A stretch of 64,000 nucleotides of DNA from Cladosporium sp. IMV 00045. Taxonomy: Eukaryota; Ascomycota; Dothideomycetes; Cladosporiales; Cladosporiaceae. The notes below the pieces were generated by a model that was given only the letters and a program-made list of their open reading frames with translations, ran no database searches and was not told where the DNA came from. The DNA is taken from positions 17,467-81,466 of the forward strand of contig MSJI02000136.1 of NCBI GenBank assembly GCA_001931905.2. Reading direction: 5' to 3'. The translations under genes were made by a program, and so were the position numbers. This document shows positions 33,601 through 43,642 of this stretch, one piece after another; positions within the stretch are counted from its first letter, which is position 1; every line of letters begins with the position of its first letter.

Positions 33601-34300
33601 GTTGATCTGCAGGGCTTCGGTCTGTTCGCTCTCGTTTGTCTGGAGCTTGTTGCGACTCGACTGTACTCTGCGAAGACGATTGGCTCAAATAGTTGTTTTC
33701 ACTGATGGCGGATGCGGCACTTGACCGCTCGGCTTCGTCGACGACATCTCGTTGTTCGGGACGCTGCTGTTCGTGTTGTGAAGTCGCAATGGCCGAACCC
33801 GCCTGGAATTCCTCGGCATCAGGCGCCGACGAAGAAAGAGACATTCCACTATCCTGACCTTTCAACACAGTCGCCTGAGCCGTGTGAGAATCCTCCTCCT
33901 CCTGCACTGGCAGCAATATCGCTCGCCCAGCCTCACGCAAACCATTCGCACTCAACCGTCGATCAGAACACTGTGCTTGCCCATCATCCACGCCGTTCCC
34001 CACCACCCATTGCGCCTCTGGCTCCATCTCCGCCGCGACGTCGGTAATGTGGTGATTGCCCTCGACCCACTCCCCGCTCTGTTCCATGTGCTCCGGCGGG
34101 CTGACGCTGGGCGGGCGCATGGGCCAGTCGCCTCTTTCGTGCAGGCCCGTCCCGTCCATTTCCTGGATGAGTTTGTCTTGAACGCGGCGCTCGTCCAGCA
34201 GGATGCGCTCGCGCGTCGAGTTCCAGCGCGCGACAATGTCACTGCGGGCGACGCCCTCGCGCAGCGTGGTGCTGGCATGCGAGAAGGTCAACACGGGCAT
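30680..34300 (-). CDS. Large beta-propeller-like protein with C-terminal CaaX box
   Basis: Single exon, 1206 residues. The first 300 residues are disordered, Ser/Gln/Glu-rich. Residues about 310-700 look like a WD40-type propeller: repeated hydrophobic strands such as GRRIAAYNSARLYIL, DDGTLLAILSDRHTVNVYDL, PTGGLLAAAYEGGVEIFSL and DEHGDTIAMIVNDRTIRLYVV. The rest is long, disordered and Arg/Ser/Pro-rich. The last residues are KKGKERKGGCFVM: a basic patch followed by a CaaX motif with Met at the last position, which favours farnesylation. This suggests a lipid-anchored membrane scaffold. No named family was recognised, and the prenylation is inferred from motif only. Confidence 0.8.
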   Translation of the reverse strand: MPVLTFSHASTTLREGVARSDIVARWNSTRERILLDERRVQDKLIQEMDGTGLHERGDWPMRPPSVSPPEHMEQSGEWVEGNHHITDVAAEMEPEAQWVVGNGVDDGQAQCSDRRLSANGLREAGRAILLPVQEEEDSHTAQATVLKGQDSGMSLSSSAPDAEEFQAGSAIATSQHEQQRPEQRDVVDEAERSSAASAISENNYLSQSSSQSTVESQQAPDKRERTDRSPADQLRQTPEQSHRTSPVPSDNDTTPTAQIRHTSISKHSPPENVSRRSSIHGSYTTTQITQNKDRVRYSWQSSQDDEPNRPRINIIKLVSNTATASAGFPQGEAFGFAVSSGGRRIAAYNSARLYILQTAALPVGISQDYALKRRPLAVEILDDGTLLAILSDRHTVNVYDLSYHRLRRSRTIKLDFPTHCIALAPTGGLLAAAYEGGVEIFSLDPNALPTDRRAVRSQKMDRLTFSQDGSTLLGTTTRINASSSVVVNVPVFPASPDGLPTSEELKEAWCSELLHPENIRNSSHATFMREKKETCNDRLFAWNGVADTFGILNTTDLQYGQVDFPVVISPPLSTCGGLGAAIHSCPAVDEHGDTIAMIVNDRTIRLYVVPHKAAEDDLSVEAHSIDHELDEGYGCPFSDARWVYSEASAPSPPDGQTHVQGRLLVTSPGGVTESGLPEEAVHDVEGGRIILFDFDPQFAGQPGQTFSLTLGKSPPQILEEPEIDVAHEVALIRRRTVNQSKGGGLSQRPITLGRAATTFNPARNATRAASPSIPLRRPNSMLSAYSGETARSLPDLAEGNEATDSGEAMEVPFSNTAPRSQASLQRAASNAQRHRFQALEERVHERMSGESNAAFIPLPEYSEEPNAPLPSRFRIMAGLDAPAQPRIRPSVVTKSNSDYVSGPATAPPSTGAVPTREEAFAAAIAAMPTTRDANGDVVRNRIPRSLQRAYSNATGSNLTGPSPRLIGDWENVSPVLPRGNRFFPSESNGIGPQTDAPRVSREEAEDMITPAPQQNHFRYSTSLLNPPGHQQPNRSPSPMSNHPQSATSTAPPQHFRSFSTSRRIPPHIQASRDAAAGSASIFPTRQSSDHVPHRPIEPASTVPHTVTAWHPLAPSSPAPAPSIPRAVIRSPSSGHARHASHGSKTAFANTSKAKNLGFFKRKLGGGNELGKYDGTNGDGRATPTKRVANWVAGKKGKERKGGCFVM

Positions 34301-35248
34301 TGTACCTAGAGCTTCTCTCGCCTGTGTGGAGCCCGGAGCAGGCGTTCATCAAATGAGAGGATACCACCGCCCGGGGCTGACGGCCGCGGCCGGGGTTGGG
34401 GAATTTTGGTGAAACGATCGAAGCGAAGGATTCGAGGGCCAGCAGCCGGGGTTGAGAGAGAGCTGTGCTGCTTTGGTGAATTTCCCGAGAAGTTGGGCGC
34501 TGCAGACAGAAGCAAGCGGCCCTGCTGGGGAGGGAGGTAGCAGCGGTGGCGTGGTGAGCGGGACAAATGGGTTTCACGGGAGACGGAAGTGCATTTGAAG
34601 TAATGTATGTACGGCGCGGCGAAGGACTCGCTATAGACGTATGTAAGACACGGCAGTGCAACCTGCGAGATACGGGCTCAGCTGAGAGTGAGGGCGTCGA
34701 ATGGGCTTTGGGCCTGCACGGCCAAGGGGAGCAGAAAGGTAGGACCAATAAAACGTTGGCGGTATAGTTGACAATCGATTGATGACATGCGGTCACGATC
34801 CCGAGCGCCGTTTCTCCACGTCACGTGTCGGTCGTTGAGGTTGTGCTGCAGCTGTTTGTTGTTGAGTGGATTGTTATAATTATAAACGTGCAGCAGACGC
34901 AGCTGATTTACGTACGCGGCGCTGTGATCGGCAGCATGTGTAGTCGGCTTTTAATGTTGCGCAGGGCTCAAAAGATAGATGTAGAGTTCGTAGGATCAAC
35001 ACGCTAGAAATCGTAGTGTGCGGAGGGCCGTTGGGTTAAAGTGGGGAGCAGAATATCCAAAAGAAACTCAATATCGTCGTGGGTGGAGAAGATGTCTTAG
35101 ACCTAGTAAAAGGAGGAAATGAAGCATGAAACGTCGAGAGATTTTGTATACGAAGTGTTGCTCGATTCATGCACGCGTCCGTATAGCCATTGCTCGTATA
35201 TGTCACATAGCATCAATTCTCATATGTTAACAACGCCTTCTCCTTTTA
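34301..35248. promoter_or_regulatory. Upstream region of the CaaX gene
   Basis: 948 bp upstream of the minus-strand CaaX gene and downstream of the coiled-coil gene's stop. It includes a CACGTG E-box at 34822-34827. Short frames here show no recognisable protein. Confidence 0.35.
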
Positions 35249-37492
35249 TTAAGCCTTGCCGTCTTTTGCATCATATACGAACCCGACGACCTTTCGATTC
35301 GTCTTTCTCGGAGGGGGAATGACAACGTGGTTGCATGTGTCCTTTTCGTGCGCCTTGATCGTCTTCGCCAATTCCCGCACACACTCAACCATCTCTGCTT
35401 GTGACCGCACTACCTCCCTGACTTGCCCTTCTCTAACGGCCATCTGGGCGGCGAAGTCTTTGTGCTTCGTGGCAAGCGCTCGGATGTGTGCCGAAGTTTC
35501 TGATACCGCGCTTGTCACGTTCTTCTGCAGCGCATGGTTGCCTTCCCTCGTCGACCGCACAGCATTCGCGTTAGATTCGGTGACTGCTTGAATTTTACTG
35601 AGGTGGCTGGTGAGCGCTGAGACGATGAATTTGCTGTCGCCGAATCCAGGTCCTTCGTTCTGGCGCTCTGCAGAAGCGCTGACCTGCTCGTCGAAAGGTG
35701 TCAATGCCGTGCTGCTCGTTTCGTTCATAACATGACGGTTGGTGGTCAGAGAATCGAGAAGCTCGGTCATAGTGGCGCTGTTTTGTTCTGTGGTAGCGCG
35801 GAGTGCTTCGAGATGCTCTGCTTGAGTCTCCATATCATGCGCGTGTTGATCTTCCCTCTGTTGCTGTGCTTCTATAAGACTCATGAGATGCTCATTGTTC
35901 TGCTCAGTGGCAGTGCGTATTGCTCCCAATGGCTCAGCAAGCGGTGAATAATCAATAGCATCCCTCAAAGTCGCAGTCTCAGCCACCAGATCTTCCAGAT
36001 GCTGTGAAAGACGTGAGACGTCAGCCGATTTATGCGATTCGACCAGTTCATCCATTTTCTCAAGAAGCGGTGTGGTCGCAGCGTGTCGGTGTACGGTCAA
36101 GATCTCATCTAGCCTTTGTGAAAGTAAAGATACGTCGAACGGACCTCGCTCTACCGCTTTATGTTGTGTTTCGACGACCTTGTCAAGCCGCTGAATCAAC
36201 TGTGTGCTCGCATCCTGATCACGGGAGGCTTTGGCTTCTTGTGCATCGAGCAGGTCGTCAAGACGCTGAGATAAAGGTGAAAGGTCCAAGTCGACCTGCT
36301 GTGCATGGAGAGACCGCCTGGATCCTTCACTGTCTTGCAACAATTCCTTGACAAGCTCGCTGTTCTGTTCGACAGCACCCAACACCTTCTCGAGCCAGAA
36401 CGTGAGCGGCGACAGATCGATCCTCGGCGGCGAAGTGCGTATGTCTCTAGCACTGTCTTTGCGTCCGTGGGTGTTGCGTTCCATGAGTCTCTGTATGCGA
36501 TCCAAGTGAGAAGTGAGCTGGCCCATGTCCGGAGCTTGTGAGCTCTGTTTTGATTGATTCTCGATGATTTGGCGCATTCTCTCTTCGTTCTCCGTTTGCC
36601 GTTGAGTGAGCTGCGCGACGTGCGCAGAGTTCTGCTCCAGGAGCTGCGATATGCGATCCAGATGGGATGACAGTCCGGGTGCCTCGGGCTGGTTTGCGTC
36701 GCCGTTCAAGCTCTCTCGTCCAGTGTCAACGACAGCACTGCTTCCACTACTTTTGGCAGCTGTCAATGCCGAGATCTGCTCTGTGTTCCTCTCCACCGCT
36801 TCCATCATCTTCTCGAACCGCTCTTCTAGCATGCCGACTTCGGACTTGGCTTCTTTCCTTGCCTCTCGTTTATACTGCTGTTCCGAACTGCCGCTCGCTC
36901 CACCCAGCATGTTCCCCTTCGAGTCTTGCACCGGTATGATGCCCTGCGCCGCACCACCAGTGGAGCCGTCGAATTGTATGTACATCCATTTCGGCTTGAG
37001 TTGCGCAAACGCCGCGTGCTTCCAAGCTTTTCCGAGAAGGTCGTCTGCTTCGAATGAGAACAATTGAGGACCAGGGCGCGTGGTTTCGGGAAAGTGCGTT
37101 TGGATCAAAGACCACCATTCGTTGGCGACGGATGCAGAGGCGAAAGTCAAGAGGTAGCGTGAGTGGAGGTCGTCCGCCTGTAGCATAGACTGTCAGTATT
37201 GCAAGGTCGCCCAATGGTCGATGCCTTGGTGACGCACCTGTCGCGCGTATGCATAAAACAAGTTGCCTTCTTCATGCGAATTCACTGCGGTTGTCGAAGA
37301 GGCGGAGGAAAAAGTCCGCGGTCGTCGTGCGAGGGTTGGTGAGGGAAGCACAGGTTTCGGGCTGAGGAATCGGGGCGTAGGACTGAGAGGTTCGTCGTCT
37401 TCGACTGTCCCTGATTGTCCGTTCTTCACGGTTGGCAACGCTGTGGTTGTGCGCCGCCGTTTCGGGCTCAGCCAGCTCATGTCTCGTGGCAT
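35249..37492 (-). CDS. Coiled-coil protein with degenerate LxxxLDxI repeats
   Basis: Two exons, 37238-37492 and 35249-37177, with a 60-bp intron (GTGCGT donor, CTACAG acceptor), 727 residues. The N-terminus is disordered and basic. Residues about 75-150 contain a compact segment (HSRYLLTFASASVANEWWSL and after) that may be a PH-like fold. The rest is almost wholly helical, with about ten degenerate copies of a 20-45 residue unit such as LSSHLDRISQLLEQN, LTSHLDRIQRLMERN, LSPLSQRLDDLLDAQ and SLLSQRLDEILTVH. A long rod or oligomer scaffold is likely. No family was recognised. The short C-terminal tail (PPPRKTNRKVVGFVYD) is basic and may be a docking element. Confidence 0.8.
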
Positions 37493-38725
37493 CGTTGGTC
37501 GTGGCGGTATTTACGCGTAGGTGGCTAGATCATAATATGTACAAACAAGACAAGCAGAGGGAAGAGAGACACAAGAGAGACAAGAGAGGGAACTGTACAC
37601 GATCAATGGAACATCTTACTGGTGGATTGAATGTGATTTTCGGTGCGCGCACCAGGGTTTGGCACGATGCGATGCGTGGGCAGGGAGGGAGTGATGAGCG
37701 ATTGTGATGACGGTTATTACAGGGTTCCTCTGCCACGTGAACCGTGCAGGTTGGCTCGCTTCCCACTTTTGACTTTTACCGGAGGCGGGAATCGTCGTGG
37801 AAGTATGACGGCGTGATGGTGGTCCGTTGCTGTCTTGCTCACATATGCACGTGTCTCCATGTTCTATGGGCGCCAAATGCAAGGACAGCAGGGCCATGAA
37901 TGTACGAAGTGATAACTCCCGAACGTGAGTAACTCACCTACATGTATATGTAGTGTCTGCGGCGGTATGCATGAGGTAGCTGCATGCTCACCAGTACACA
38001 GAGCTTACGAGTACTAGCGTCTTATACATGTATAGAATATCACAACATCAACACAGGAATGCCAGGCTGGCCGATGGTAATGCTTATGCCGATGCTAATG
38101 ATCAAGGTACCTGAAAGACTGACGAACACCTTCTCCAGGCCTCCGATCGCACAGATCGGAGACAAACTGATGAAAACGAGCCGAAGCTTGATGCCGAAGC
38201 AAGTCGAAGATCAAAAATTGCGATCGAGCAGTCCCCGAAGGAACTGCTTACCCGAGCCTCGCCGCGCTGTGCAATGCAGGAGTCTCGGGTAGCTGAAGGG
38301 CCTTCGTGGTCGCCCCAAGCCGATCAAGGTAAGTATGAGGAAAGGAAAGCAGAGAGATCGAAAGAAAGCCGGCTTGATATAGACAAAAGCTGAGTCAGCA
38401 CGGGCCCTGGCTTGGCAACGCTGCTGGCCTGAGGCTTCCTGGGTACTTAAGTGGCTGGGAGATGAGGACGAGTGCACTGTGCACGTGACTGTCCGTAGCG
38501 ATGGGAGTTGATTGCGAGCATGTGGCTCTTCCTGCAAGTATTGAAAAGTGATTCGGTGTTACGAGGTATGATCGTAGCCGCACGTGACGTTCTTGAGATT
38601 TTTAGATCACATCGTCAGTACGAGGATTGAGTGAGCTACAAACATTGCCAGAAAAGCATACGAATGAATGCGAAGCAGGCGGTAAATAGGAAAACAACGT
38701 TGAATCTCTGATGTTGATACGCTAT
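37493..38725. other. Intergenic region
   Basis: 1.2 kb with no supported gene. Short frames on both strands lack recognisable content. CACGTG E-boxes occur near 37853, 38480 and 38581; the last overlaps a TGACGT half-site. Confidence 0.4.
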
Positions 38726-39996
38726 TCACAAATTCAATTTCAGCTCCATGTCTCGCCATCTGCCCTCCCTTAAAGGATCGAGCTTTCTAAGCTCCGCCAA
38801 CCACTCAATCATCTCCCTAGTCGTGACCTTCTTGTTCCCAGCGTCGACTTCAAGATATCTCCTTGAATACTCCAACAAAGCCTGGTAGATGTACTTGCAG
38901 TCCTCTGCACCATCAAGTATTTCCTTAATGCTGTCCAACTCTTGCTCCAAGTACTCAAGTCGGTCCGCATTCGTGACTGGTGATAAGACGGCCGTCTTTC
39001 GAGAATAGTCTGCGGAATTGATCGGAGACTCGGGGTCTAGTGTTGACATCAAATACTGGTGGTACGACCACAGACTCTGGTCATACGGGTCGGTATAGAG
39101 AGCAGTTGTAATCTGTTCGAATTCCCCATCGAACAGCTTCTTCCTATCTTCAGCACTGGCATTGCGCTCGTCCAGAAGTCGCGGTATCAGTTGGCTGCGA
39201 TTGTGCCAGGCAGAGAAGTTGGACAGATTGCTCTGGATCATCTTCGTGGTGTATCCGAACTCTTGCTCAACCATACTCTTGCCGCTCAACCTCTCCAGCT
39301 CTCCGACAATCTTGCGCCTGTAGTCCCACGCGTGAAAGTTGCGGCTGTCCAGAGCCAGCATTTTGCTGTCGAGCGCAAGCTCGCCCTGCCATAGCTGCAA
39401 GGCGGTTTCGGATGGTAGATGTTGCGTCGCTGTCGCCAGCAACCAGGAGCGGTGATTCCAGATCCAATAGCACTTAGGGAATTGCTTGATGAGAGGTATG
39501 AGGAATTGGAGGTCTTCCTTCGCCAGCATCGCGATTTCCTGTTGCGCGAGGGTCAAGCTCACTTTGCTCCCATCCGAGCCATCAGGCTGGCTTTCGCTGA
39601 CAGCATTGTTGCCCGATTTCAGCTCTTTTTGGAAGACATCCAGCAGGAGTACGCGACGATGGTTCCATACTGTGTAGTATTCGGGGTTCTGCCGGAGAAG
39701 GGAGGAGATCTGTTGGAAGGTGGCATTTGCGAAGTCGCCAGCTTTGATCTTGAGCACAGAGTTAGCCGTGTTGGTCCTGAAGTAACATCTTCATGATGCT
39801 ACCGTATACCTTATCAGCAACCTCTTTTTCGAGCGATCTGTATTGCTCGATCTGCTTGCGCTCCTTGTCTTTGGCGGCCTCGCTTTTGTCGACCGCCGCA
39901 CTTGAGACGCGGGGAACACCGTGCTGGGCAAATGTCAACCTCACACTCAGCCCGGTATCTCACAACTACATAGTACACTTGACTTACGCTGGCCAT
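38726..39996 (-). CDS. BET4: Rab geranylgeranyltransferase alpha subunit
   Basis: Three exons, 39988-39996, 39810-39923 and 38726-39748, give 381 residues. The first coding exon is only nine bases (Met-Ala-Ser) before a GTAAGT donor; the join then reads MASHGVPRV, as expected for fungal homologues. The protein is a stack of prenyltransferase-alpha (PFTA) repeats, each with the W-x-x-R/H core: TVWNHRRVLL, YWIWNHRSWLL, HAWDYRRKIVG, SAWHNRSQLIP and LWSYHQYLMS. With the beta subunit and Rab escort protein it attaches geranylgeranyl groups to Rab GTPases in the cytosol. The length is close to yeast Bet4. The alpha subunit of protein farnesyltransferase is the alternative, but the N-terminus and repeat spacing favour BET4. 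Confidence 0.9.
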
Positions 39997-40872
39997 GAGA
40001 GGTTGTGGGCGACTATGTGGTGATGCAAACAATAGAAAGGTAGATTCGGTGTTTCTTCACGAGGTTGGAAATCCCGAGGCACAGCGCCTTGCGTCACAAA
40101 CACTTGTTGTTTCCCCATATCGGCCTCGCGTCTGCAGTGAGGCGTGACCTTCAGAACCACGGTCACTACCTTAACATAAGCGATTTTGTGCGATGCAACT
40201 CATTTGCCGTTCGGTGTCGATGCTAGAGTTTCAAGGAGCGGACTGATGACTTGTTAAGGAGTTTCCGTTGTTCCTTGCGCATATATCAACAATTTCGGAT
40301 CAGCATCATGAAGAATTGTCCGGGCAAGAGGAACTGGTGCCGGCATCCTCACCTATCTCTTGACACGTGCGTGGGATCGATCTTACTTGGTTAGTCGACT
40401 CTACAAATGAGAGACTTATCATCCATTACATGTACCTGCCTTGCATGTGATAATGACACTTTCCAAAATGTTTACCATGTGATGGCGGGAACACATGCAC
40501 TCACGGCATTTTGTCTACTTCACGTGCTCTTGCCTTGAAACTTCTCCTACTGAGCGTTTCTCCTGCCTCTCATTGACAACATCCTCCCTTCCAAATCATA
40601 CCTCTTTTGTGTTTATCACCACAGATCCTTTCGACTCCTTACGTCCGCAACTCATTCATACCACCAACATCTCCTCCTTTCCAGACCATATCTCTGTCGT
40701 ACTCATCACCACAGCTTCTTTCGACTCCTTACGCCATTCATGCCACCAGTAAGCAAATCACCACTCTCATTCCACTGCCGCCTTTACTCATCACCACAGC
40801 TTCTTTCGACTCCTTACATCCGCACGCCAGCAAATCACCATCCTCATTCCTGCCGCCTTTGCTCATGCCAAC
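39997..40872. promoter_or_regulatory. Divergent promoter region with direct repeats
   Basis: 876 bp between the divergent BET4-like and AMA1-like genes. CACGTG boxes lie near 40363 and 40522. The right part carries the three-unit direct repeat listed separately. An intron could be drawn from GTAAGC at about 40749 to a CACAG near 40800, so part of this may be a spliced leader of the AMA1-like gene. Confidence 0.4.
40603..40872. repeat. Imperfect tandem repeat, three units of 85-90 bp
   Basis: The block ATCACCACAGCTTCTTTCGA (positions 40705-40724) continues as CTCCTTAC and recurs at 40615 (two changes) and 40790. A second shared block, GCAAATCACC with CTCATTCC and TGCCGCCTTT, appears at about 40753 and 40831. 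Unit spacing is 90 then 85 bp. The array sits immediately upstream of the first likely ATG of the AMA1-like gene. Confidence 0.75.
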
Positions 40873-43312
40873 ATGCCTCGATCATGGACATGGATGCCAA
40901 CTCAACCCCCTTATGAGCCAACCTCCCCCACCGACCCCCGCCCCAAGTGGACATACCAACAGGGTCCAAGCCTCATCCGCATTTTCTTCCGCAGGCCCAA
41001 GATCATCCCAATCATATACCTTCCTTGCTATCACTGCGCCGGGAGAGACGCTCTCGAAAAAGGATTGCCATGGCCGCCTGCAGTATGGCCCCCTGCAGAC
41101 TGGTCCCCTCATGTGTCTGCAGCACCGTGTGGGCCCCCCGACAATCCTCCCAACGAAGAATCCGCAACATCAAACTCCGCCGAAACTCCAACTACGCCCC
41201 ACGTTCCCAATATCATCACCAAAAATTACTACTTCGGCAACATGGACGGCAGGCGTCACCAGGGATCCGACAGTCCGGCAGGGGACGCTATCTCCTTTGT
41301 TACCGTACCGGTTGAGGAAGAAGTGCGGGTTCGAAACAAAATGCGAACTCAGCGCGGTATGTTGCCGCCAGAATACGGGTATCACACCGAACGGCGAACC
41401 CGATACGTTTCTACCCCCGTACGTGCAGCCCGCAGCCGTTCTGCTTCGCGGCCTGGACAATGCAGAAATCGATCTCGATTCGCCCGCCGCAACCCCAACT
41501 CGGTCTCCACGCACACCCTCTGAGTTGCTTCCACAGCTTGACGGCTGTGGCGATGCTGTGCTGCCTACATCTCGCCGCTGCTGTCCGGAAAGGTTCATGC
41601 GCGATACTCCGACAAAAGAGAGGTTTCTTTTGGGCAGCACTGACCTTGGTGGATGTGATCCATTTGCGCCAGCGACGAGTAGAAGCATCCGATCCGCTGA
41701 GAAGTTCGCCACTATACGTTCCGTCAGCACTCCCGCTTTCTGGTCTGTCGGTGGTTCAGCCGTGACTGAGGGTGTCGCCTCGATCACCAATGGTCGTGGA
41801 AGACGGACAACGAGCGGCACCAGCGCACCACATCATGCCGCCGACTTTCTCGGAGCACGCTCGCCGGCCGAAGAAACATCAACGCATACACGACGTCTAG
41901 CACTTGCCATGGACCTCCGTCCCTCGAGTCCGGTTTCTTCGACTCCTTCATCCCCACGGTCTCCTTTGACGCCTCCCAGTGAAGCACCATGGCAACAGGT
42001 GAAATGGACGAACGACCGATGGGAACGACCTTTGGAAATGTCACCCAGCAAACCAAAGCCACAAGTCGCTAGGAAGATCTCAACGATACCGCACAAAGTC
42101 CTCGACGCTCCTGCACTCCGGGATGACTACTACTGCTCGCTACTAGCATATTCCCAAACGCTGCAGTGCTTAGCGGTTGGTCTTGGTTCCCACGTCTACC
42201 TCTGGTCTGAACCCCGGGACGCCGCCCAACCGAAGATCCCAGATTCACTGGCTGGCCCACGGGGCTCCTCATTTGTGACATCGCTATCTTTCAGCTCACC
42301 AGCTGGTGGTTGTGCGATCCTTGCCATTGGCCGCGCAGACGGCAAGGTTAGCTTGTGGAGCCCTTCGGACGCCGGTCCACGTTTCGACAGCGTGCAACCC
42401 ACTGCAGTATCGTATGTCTGCTTTCGACCTACAACGAAACGGCGCCGCTCGGTCCGCGATTCGAGCACCTTCGTTGAAACAGAAGAACTTCTGATCGGCG
42501 ACGAGGGCGGCAGTGTATACTTCTACTCTGTGGAATGGCCGAACCAGGATCAACGAGATCTTTTCGACTGGCACGGCAGCATGACCCTCCTCGCAAGGAT
42601 CACCTGCCACACTCAGCAAATTTGTGGGATTGCATGGAGCCCTGACGGAGAACTCTTCGCTACCGGAGGCAACGACAACACACTCTTCCTCTTCGAAACG
42701 AAGAACATCCTGCGCAGTCCACGCAACCCTGGCATAGTCGAAGCTGCAGCTGTGGATGCTCTGGATGGCAACACGTCGGCTGGCTCAACAAGTCAATGCG
42801 ATGTTCTCAACGTCGTTACAGGACAACAAAAGCACACATTCTCCCTCAACGCGGCATGCAAGGCCATCGCATTCGCCCCATGGCAGCCGTCCCTCATCGC
42901 AGCTGGCGGCGGAAGCAACGATCGATGCATACACTTCTTCCACGCCCTGTCCGGCTCGAGATTGGCCACCATCGACTGCTACGCACAAGTGACGAGCCTG
43001 GTATTCAACCCACACAAGCGAGAGATCGCAGCGACTTTCGGCTTTGCCCAACCCGAGCACCCCTACCGAGTCGCCGTCTTCGCTTGGCCGAGCTGCCGCA
43101 TGATTGTCGGCATACCTTGGTGGGGAGAGGAGCGGGCGCTCTACGGCATCGAGTATCCTGGTGGAAGTCTGGTCGTTGCCACGAGTGATGCCAGCATCAA
43201 GTTTCATGAAGTTTGGTCCGGGAAGGAGGGTGGTGGGACGGTGGGAGGTATACTTGGGAGTCCTATTCTGGATGATGAATTGGTTTTGGAGCGGGTTGAA
43301 GGGATTCGATGA
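40873..43312 (+). CDS. AMA1-like meiotic APC/C activator (Cdc20/Cdh1 family)
   Basis: Proposed exons are 40873-41356 and 41436-43312 (GTATGT donor), 786 residues; an alternative acceptor 30 bp further on also keeps the frame. The C-terminal half is a WD40 propeller with the family's entry motif, PHKVLDAPALRDDYYCSLL and VGLGSHVYLWS, and the repeat ICGIAWSPDGELFATGGNDN. The protein ends in Ile-Arg, the IR tail that binds the APC/C. A diverged C-box-like segment PERFMRDTPTKERF lies N-terminal to the propeller. Propeller plus long disordered N-terminus is most like Ama1/Mfr1, which drive APC/C during meiosis. The N-terminal exon and start are uncertain; MDGRRHQ at 41242 is another possible start. 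Confidence 0.78.
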
Positions 43313-43642
43313 TTACATTCCAGCATTGGTGGTTCAGCCTAAGACCTTGTGGTTTGGTTTCCTGAGAGACAGTCGTTGTTTTGGAGCGCATCGAATCCCC
43401 CATTCCCTAAGAGATAGTCATTGTGTCAAATATCTACATGAGCTTTTGCGTGGTGGTGTTTCCATGAACGCATCTGAAACGCTGTTTCAATATGAATTCA
43501 CTTTCAGTGGCTTTTGTGCGCAACGACAGCGTCAGATGGGATCAGTCTTGGGAGCGATATCAATACACTTGTTCGATTGACACGTACGCTCCACCGCCAA
43601 CGCATCTCAACAAACCCACCGCCACAGGATCGATCATAGCCA
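43313..43642. other. Convergent 3' region
   Basis: 330 bp between the AMA1-like stop and the stop of the minus-strand MFS transporter. No gene is seen. Confidence 0.4.
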
